Source of the DNA: Gymnogyps californianus
Lineage: Eukaryota; Chordata; Aves; Accipitriformes; Cathartidae
NCBI RefSeq assembly: GCF_018139145.2
Contig: NC_059477.1
Coordinates: forward strand, 39,706,002 to 39,770,001
Reading direction: 5' to 3'
Length of the DNA: 64,000 nucleotides
Below the pieces are notes generated by a model. That model did not search any database and was not told where the DNA came from. It worked only from the letters and a program-made list of their open reading frames with translations. The first letter of the stretch is position 1; every line of letters starts with the position of its first letter. Below are positions 58,421 to 64,000 of the stretch, in pieces. A program made the position numbers and the translations under genes.

Positions 58421-60244
58421 TTTCCTTCCATTGTTTGATCCCCCAGCATCAAATCGCATCCCCCTCTTTCCCCACCTTTTCCTCCCTGTCTGCAGTTTCA
58501 CCTTCCGAGTTCCAGGCACCGGCTATGGTGATCCTCTCCATTTTGGCAACAGTTCCTGTTCTGGGAAATGTTAACGCCGGGCACCAAGGGGTTAGCACAG
58601 TACTGTACTTCAACCAAATTAACCAGCTTCCAAGTCTGCAAATTCTGCTGCCTAGATACAGATAATTCTCCCCAAACACTAAGTCCCCTTGTCCCCCCCA
58701 GCTCCTCCTCAGGAACAGCCAACTGCGAAGTGCTAGATAGCTATTATATTCATATGCATATATTATAAGCATTAGCTTGACAAGCTTGCCGGTGACAGTG
58801 TCAGTCATACTTCACTTCATCCTCCTCCTGTGGTCCAAAGCTGGATTCAAGGCCCATGGGCCCACGCTGGGCTCGCACGGCAGCTGAAGGGCCAAATGCC
58901 AGTTAATCTGGGAGATATCCTTTCCAACTACAGCACCTGACTTCCCGGCCAGCTTCCCCCAAAGTCTCCTCGGTTGTTCTGGCAGCTGGGACACGGACAA
59001 CACACTTGGGGTTGGGTCAAGTTTTCCTCTTGGCTGCTTTGAGCTCTTTGATGCCATTTTCCTTGACTCACCCTTGATTAGGGTGAATGGTCTCTATTAG
59101 ATTTTCAGATAACCTGATATCCATAAGAAAGGCTTTGGGGTAGGTTTTATTTCAAGTGTTACCCATACTTACATTTGCCTGATGCAGAAATGTAAGAATT
59201 GGTCCTAGAGCCAACCAAATCCTGGTGCTTAGCCCAGCAGTATATCAAATTTCTTTTGCATATCCAGAATGAAAATGCACAGCCTTTTTAACAGGGACAG
59301 CCAACGTACAACATACCAATGTAAGCACTCTGCTCTGTATTTTAACAGATTTTAGGAATTTGTGGGAATTCTCTCTAGCATTGGAGAGTAAAAGATCTGA
59401 AGAAATGCTCTTGCAAAAAAAATACAAATGGGCACTTTGATAACTATAAAGTTGCTTTCTTGGACCAAGAACCCACATTAGGAACCAAATAAAATATTTA
59501 AAGGCAAAGATCTTGCAAAGTTTCCTCCCGTGAAAGGGAAAATACGGGCTATGCTATACCAGACCTTCCTTTTGCAAAATCTGTTTAGGAGTTGCCATGA
59601 AACAAACAGTATTCAACAAAGAGCTTGACAATTTTTGTTAAAGTTGCATTTATATATATTTCTAGGAATGGTTGGTTTGATTTTTCTTTAAATCCAAGTG
59701 TCAAGTTGCATTTCAGACCACATATAAATATAATTTTGCTCTCACATAATGCTTTTGTATCTGGTGTAATTCCATTTACTGCAGCGGTGTTACCTTTCAG
59801 TTACCCTAATGGGAACAAGAGCAGAAGTACGCCGATAAAAAAAGCTGCTTACAGAAAGAAATACAGAAAGAAAGAACACAGAAATAAATACTTCCTCTGG
59901 CTTATTTAATATATTTGTTTGTCCAAATTGTAACAGAGATATTTATTTCAAGAAATATTGTTTGGTCAGCAAAAGTAAACATTGATATATCTTAAACCCC
60001 AACAAGCAGTTTTTACAATTCATCAAACGACACCTAACTAAGATTAAGTTTAGTCAGTCAGCTAAAAGAAACAAAAAAAGGTTTCAGGTCATATAATTAT
60101 ACCCTTCTGTTTCACAACTTTCTTAGAAATCTCGGTCTAAAAATAATTCCAGCATCCGGATGTCTTGAACAATTGGCTTATTTTAAAACATATAAAAACT
60201 CTTATTCCATCCTTAGCCATTTTAAGGTCTTGATGCTGGCACGA
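58421..60244. other. AT-rich unique non-coding block
   Basis: No gene is supported. Overlapping open frames on both strands at 58371-58808 reflect composition. Nothing else is recognised. Confidence 0.4.
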
Positions 60245-60500
60245 AGTAATAGCGCTTAGCACTACTATATACCGCTTTCCATCTCCAAAGCACTTTACAA
60301 ACATTAGCTAATTAATCCTCACAACACCCCTGTGAGGTATGTAGGTAAGTATTGTCATCCAATTAGGTAAGTATTAAGCGCTGTTATCCCACCAGATAAG
60401 TATTAAGGTCTCCCATTTTACTGGGGATCCTGAGGACAACAGGTTAAGTTACTTACCAAAGGTCACAGGGGGAGTCGGTAAAATAAAACTTGGGATGCTC
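60245..60500 (-). repeat. MIR/L2-like amniote repeat with internal partial duplications
   Basis: The landmarks TAGCGCTTAGCACTACTATA, CAAAGCACTTTACAAACATT, ATTAATCCTCACAACACCCC and TGTGAGGTATGTAGGTAAG, followed further on by CCCATTTTACTGGGGATCCTG, AGGTTAAGTTACTTACC and AAAGGTCACAGG, appear in the order of an old amniote element. AGGTAAGTATT-like text recurs three times (60342-60353, 60364-60375, 60394-60407), so the middle has been enlarged by local duplication. This is the best preserved old repeat in the window. Confidence 0.7.
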
Positions 60501-63500
60501 TGGTTTCTTGCTGGCTATTCAGGCATCCGGGCAGCATCCGGTGCTGCTCCCTCGACAAAGGCATCCATCGCCATCCACATGGAAATTAGGGCTTTCTATA
60601 CCCCTCCAAGACACAGAGCAATGAGTACAGCGAGGTGGAAAAGATGTGCCCGAGAAGCACAGCCTCCCTCCTTTGAGGTGGGCAAAGATGACATGGTCTA
60701 GAAAATTTCTCAGGAATTTTACAAAGAATAAAGGTCTTGGACCGGAGCGTTGTCCTGTGGGTGCACATGGACACACATTCAAACGTATTGTCAGGCCTTG
60801 CCAATCAAAAGCTCTTTCTTCCCCTCCCAATTTACCTTTCTTTTCCACTGTCTTGTCAAGATGGACTCATATTGAAGTCTCACATCCAGTCCACAAATAC
60901 ATAAGCCTATTGATCATGGTTTGTATCTTCTTAACGTAAAAAAGCCTAATTTGAAGCCCCAGCTCAGCAGCTTCCAGGTTTGTAGGTAAGCTTGAATCCA
61001 CAAATACACTTGACAGGGCAAATCCATTTCAGAGGATCTAGAAAACTGGACTAGCCCAGCACATTTTGGGTTTTAATCTAGTCTCATCAGATGTCAAGCT
61101 GGTGAAATAATATCATCCGTCCCCCAGAGACAATGCCAGTGTGCGCATCTGCTTTTAATTTCACTTTGCTGCTAGAGAAAAAGTGAAAGCTCCTACTGTA
61201 ACTCCACTTGGAGCTGTGTTTGCACGTTAAAAGAGTCTTGACTTGGAGTCCTATGGGTTTTGTGAAGTTGTTGAATTCTAGACCAGTGTAAGAAGGCCCC
61301 CAAAAAAGCAAAACTCACCCCGAGTGAGCCTGTTACAAGCTGCAATCCCAGGCAGGGCATATTGCAGGGTCTGCCCAAGGACCCATCATTTGCTGATACA
61401 CGATGGACAGTCATGACTGTCCTCTGCTCGGCAATTTGGCACTTGGCTAGCGGCAATGTCATCCTACGGGAGTGGCCCGGGTACGATAGCAGCTCTTCTT
61501 CTGACCCGCACAGCGATGCTCCAGCTCTTGCCGGAGCTGAGGCAAATCCCAAGTGTTAAAAAAAAAAAGAAAGACCTCAACTACATTTCAACTGAGCTGA
61601 TTTATGTTTTCAAGTGGAAGGCGGTTTTAGCTGAAGTAAACTACACAGTTTTTAGATCATTCAAAATTCATGGCAGTTTGATCCCACAGGACGTCAAACA
61701 AACACAAATGATTTGCCAGGAATCCCTACAAACTGAAATAACCAAACCTTGTACGGTTCCAGCAAAAGTCTTCAACCAGTTCTAAGGAAGAAAAAAAAGA
61801 GGATTAAAAGAAAGAATTTTTATTTTACTCATCTACACAAAACCATCTCCAATGCAATACTTATCCAGATCAAATGCACACAAAGAAGTAGCCCAAACAT
61901 CTAACGTCTTGAAACTCAGAAAACCTCCAACCCACAAACCAAAAACAAATAAACAAATGGAAATAAGAGTCATGAAAAAAGAAGGTAGATTTCGATTCTG
62001 TTGCATTCTTTGGAGTGGTTTTATTTCAACATCGGACTGAAATAAAATAAAAAAAAAAATCTGAGAAAACTAACACAAAATGCAGGTAATAGACATATCA
62101 TGTGTGTTACAGTCATGAGAAAGAAAATAGTCAACCAAAACTGTGACAAGAATGTGCTTAGTTATTATATTCTTTCAAGCTTGGTCTGCCAGCATTTTTT
62201 CCTTTTTTTTCTATGTACTGGTCATCAGTGTCTGCCAAAAGACTTTTCATGGATTTGTGCGATCCCGTTTCCCAAAAACAGAGGAAATGATGTTTCTCCA
62301 CAACCACAAGACTCAGCTGTAGGTTTTACACCATGATTTGTAGCTGTAAACTAACACAGTGACATGCCGTCCCCCCGCCTAAATAATGAAGACCAAGCGA
62401 ATAGTGAATTTCAGCGTGGGTTATGCAAAACGAAAGGATTAAAAAATGAAAAGAGCATTCACTTCATGTTGCTCCTTTAAAACATTATCACATAGCTCCT
62501 TTTTTTCCTAACCTGACCTTTTTTTCCCAACGGTTTGTCTATAACTTAATATAACTAATTCTTTTGAAATAATGTTCACAGTTAGCATAATTGGTGTTAT
62601 ATAGTTCTAATGTACATTACAGAATATTCTGTCACCAGACACTAAATTGAAATTTTAAAGAAAATGATAGAAATAGCTGTAAGGGAAAAAGTACCCTTTT
62701 AAATCTAATTTGCTATGCACCGCAGTAGGGTAATGGATGCAATGAAAGTTCCTTTATTGAGTTCCCATGTCCAAAAGGTATTTAGGTAGCAAAGGATGTT
62801 AAGCAGACCCCCTGTGCTCCTCCTTTAAGTAAAGATAGCAGGAAATAAGATATATAGGTTTGTGTCCTCCTGATTTTTATTTCCTCAGGAGTACAACTTA
62901 TGCAAAGGGCACCTTAGGCTACTTGGAGGATCACAAAGGGTGCCCTCGACCCCCTCGCTGTCTGCATGAATAGAAGCATCTAAAGGATGGCTGAAGCCAT
63001 ACAGCGAGTTAAATCCTTCAGGTGGGTCTTTTCAAATTCCAATAGTGAGGAGTTACTGGAGAATTGGTAAGGATTTCACTAGGCCCCAGCAGGTTTGAGA
63101 TCAAAAGCCCTGGTTAAATAAAAGCCTGTTGGGAAATCTTAAAACCTCTTTGTAATGTAACTTAAAAAAGTTAATACAAAGAGCCCTTAGACTGAAGCCT
63201 GTAACAGCATGAACAAAGAGTATATCAAAACTGATTCCATTAAGGGAAGGCAGACAAATAAATTCATTTAATTTAAAGAGAAATCAGATATATTACTCTG
63301 CTAAAAACTAACAAGCATACCAGGAAAAAACCCAGATTTTACCATGCATACACACATAGAGCTGTGAATAATAGAAATAGATATATATAAAATCTATTTA
63401 TAAACATCTCTCAGAACAGAGAACAGAACATTATATACACACGTATATGTTTAAGTATCAATTTATCCAATATGTACGTGTGTGTGTGTGTATAATCCTA

Positions 63501-63870
63501 GTATATACATATTTTTACCATTTATGAGGCCTCATGCTGGGCTTTCAAATCTGCAGTTAGATATATCCATAGACATCTCCAGAAAAACGCAGCTGAAAGA
63601 GCCCTTACATTCAAACAGACACAAGACGTTTTTCAACCCAATTAATTAAAAAAGATGGGTGCTCATCAGTCAGCTGGCACAGGTTTTTTTCTCCGTCATA
63701 TTGCCAAAGTGTCACAGTGTTAGTTGTGCAGCATGTTTAAAACAGAAAATCTGGGACTAGGATTTAGATATCATTTATTAGCTGACCTCTTTCTGAGCAG
63801 CTCTTATACTTTTAACTCGTTGGGGGTCCTGCACCAAAGGTGGGGGGTAGGAAGGGAGACACATGGACTC
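60501..63870. other. Unique non-coding block, AT-rich to the right
   Basis: No gene is supported. The GC-richer section 61340-61560 has overlapping frames on both strands and is followed by an A tract (61559-61569). Further A-rich runs lie near 62045-62060, and a GT microsatellite near 63476-63492 sits in an AT-rich section (63370-63515). Confidence 0.4.
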
Positions 63871-63917
63871 ACACAGAATCATTTAGGTTGGAAAAGACCT
63901 TTAAGATCATCCTCTCG
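63871..63917 (-). mobile_element. CR1 LINE 3' end, minus strand
   Basis: CACACAGAATCATTTAGGTT followed by GGAAAAGACCTTTAAGATC is the reverse complement of the avian CR1 3' terminus (GATCTTAAAGGTCTTTTCC and AACCTAAATGATTCTGTG). The expected continuation (GAGTCCAACC) is missing, so only about 45 bases can be recognised. Confidence 0.8.
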
Positions 63918-64000
63918 GTGACGTGCTTGAAGATCTCGTGTTGGATGTCACTGGCACACGCACCGGGGGGGGTGTTGTGCACTGTTTGCACAAAGCAAGC
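63918..64000. other. Window edge
   Basis: GC-richer sequence with a nine-base G run near 63965-63973. It might be further CR1 sequence, heavily altered, but I cannot align it. Confidence 0.3.

Noticed and set aside
1..64000. Prokaryotic-style systems, CRISPR arrays, or tRNA and rRNA genes
   Set aside because: The repeats, composition and absence of long frames are those of vertebrate non-coding DNA; no array, clover-leaf or ribosomal sequence is seen.

Overview
The window looks like non-coding DNA from a bird. The clearest evidence is a complete solo retroviral long terminal repeat (LTR) at 45149-45749, of a type very common in non-galliform neognath birds and flanked by a perfect 5-bp target-site duplication. 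A 3' fragment of a chicken-repeat-1 (CR1) LINE lies at 10402-10860, and a short CR1 3' end at 63871-63917. The rest is AT-rich, with homopolymer tracts, simple repeats and many worn amniote-wide repeats (MIR-like SINEs and palindromic families). No prokaryotic operon, ribosome-binding site, CRISPR array or phage feature is present.

I find no protein-coding gene that I can support. All open frames are short (under 190 codons), scattered over both strands, and most do not match any family I recognise. The longest (44699-45265, +) runs into the LTR, and another (45176-45640, -) lies almost wholly inside it. The window is therefore most simply an intergenic desert or a very long intron. A few segments have exon-like or promoter-like character, and I list them as weak candidates: CpG-rich block 20960-21190 followed by two strong 5' splice-site matches, CpG-rich block 54130-54465, and block 50580-50890.

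Layout. 1-9480: AT-rich unique sequence with an ETS-like triplet (789-816) and two old amniote repeats. 9480-10860: a nest of transposable elements (possible CR1 scrap, old amniote repeat, 29-bp LTR end scar, CR1). 10861-20950: mostly unique, with two pyrimidine-rich blocks and one MIR-like relic. 20960-30800: several GC/CpG-richer patches set in AT-rich DNA, plus a 21-bp tandem duplication in a TAAT-rich block (27228-27345). 30800-41460: long unique stretches that include enhancer-like blocks dense in homeodomain-type cores (36620-37180, 40100-40500, 41140-41460). 41461-46400: MIR-like SINE, a 25-bp tandem duplication, paired RUNX-type sites, the solo LTR, and a roughly 190-bp imperfect palindrome. 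46400-56770: four CpG-rich patches, palindromic and SINE relics, simple repeats. 56780-64000: a candidate enhancer sharing a 17-bp core with the block at 40100-40500, two MIR-like relics, then AT-rich sequence ending in a CR1 scrap.

If the window has a job, the best guess is cis-regulation of a neighbouring gene outside it. That rests on motif density and texture, not on measured conservation. I saw no clear undescribed biological system. The most unusual structures are the long palindrome at 46190-46380 and the shared motif at 40459-40475 and 56971-56987.
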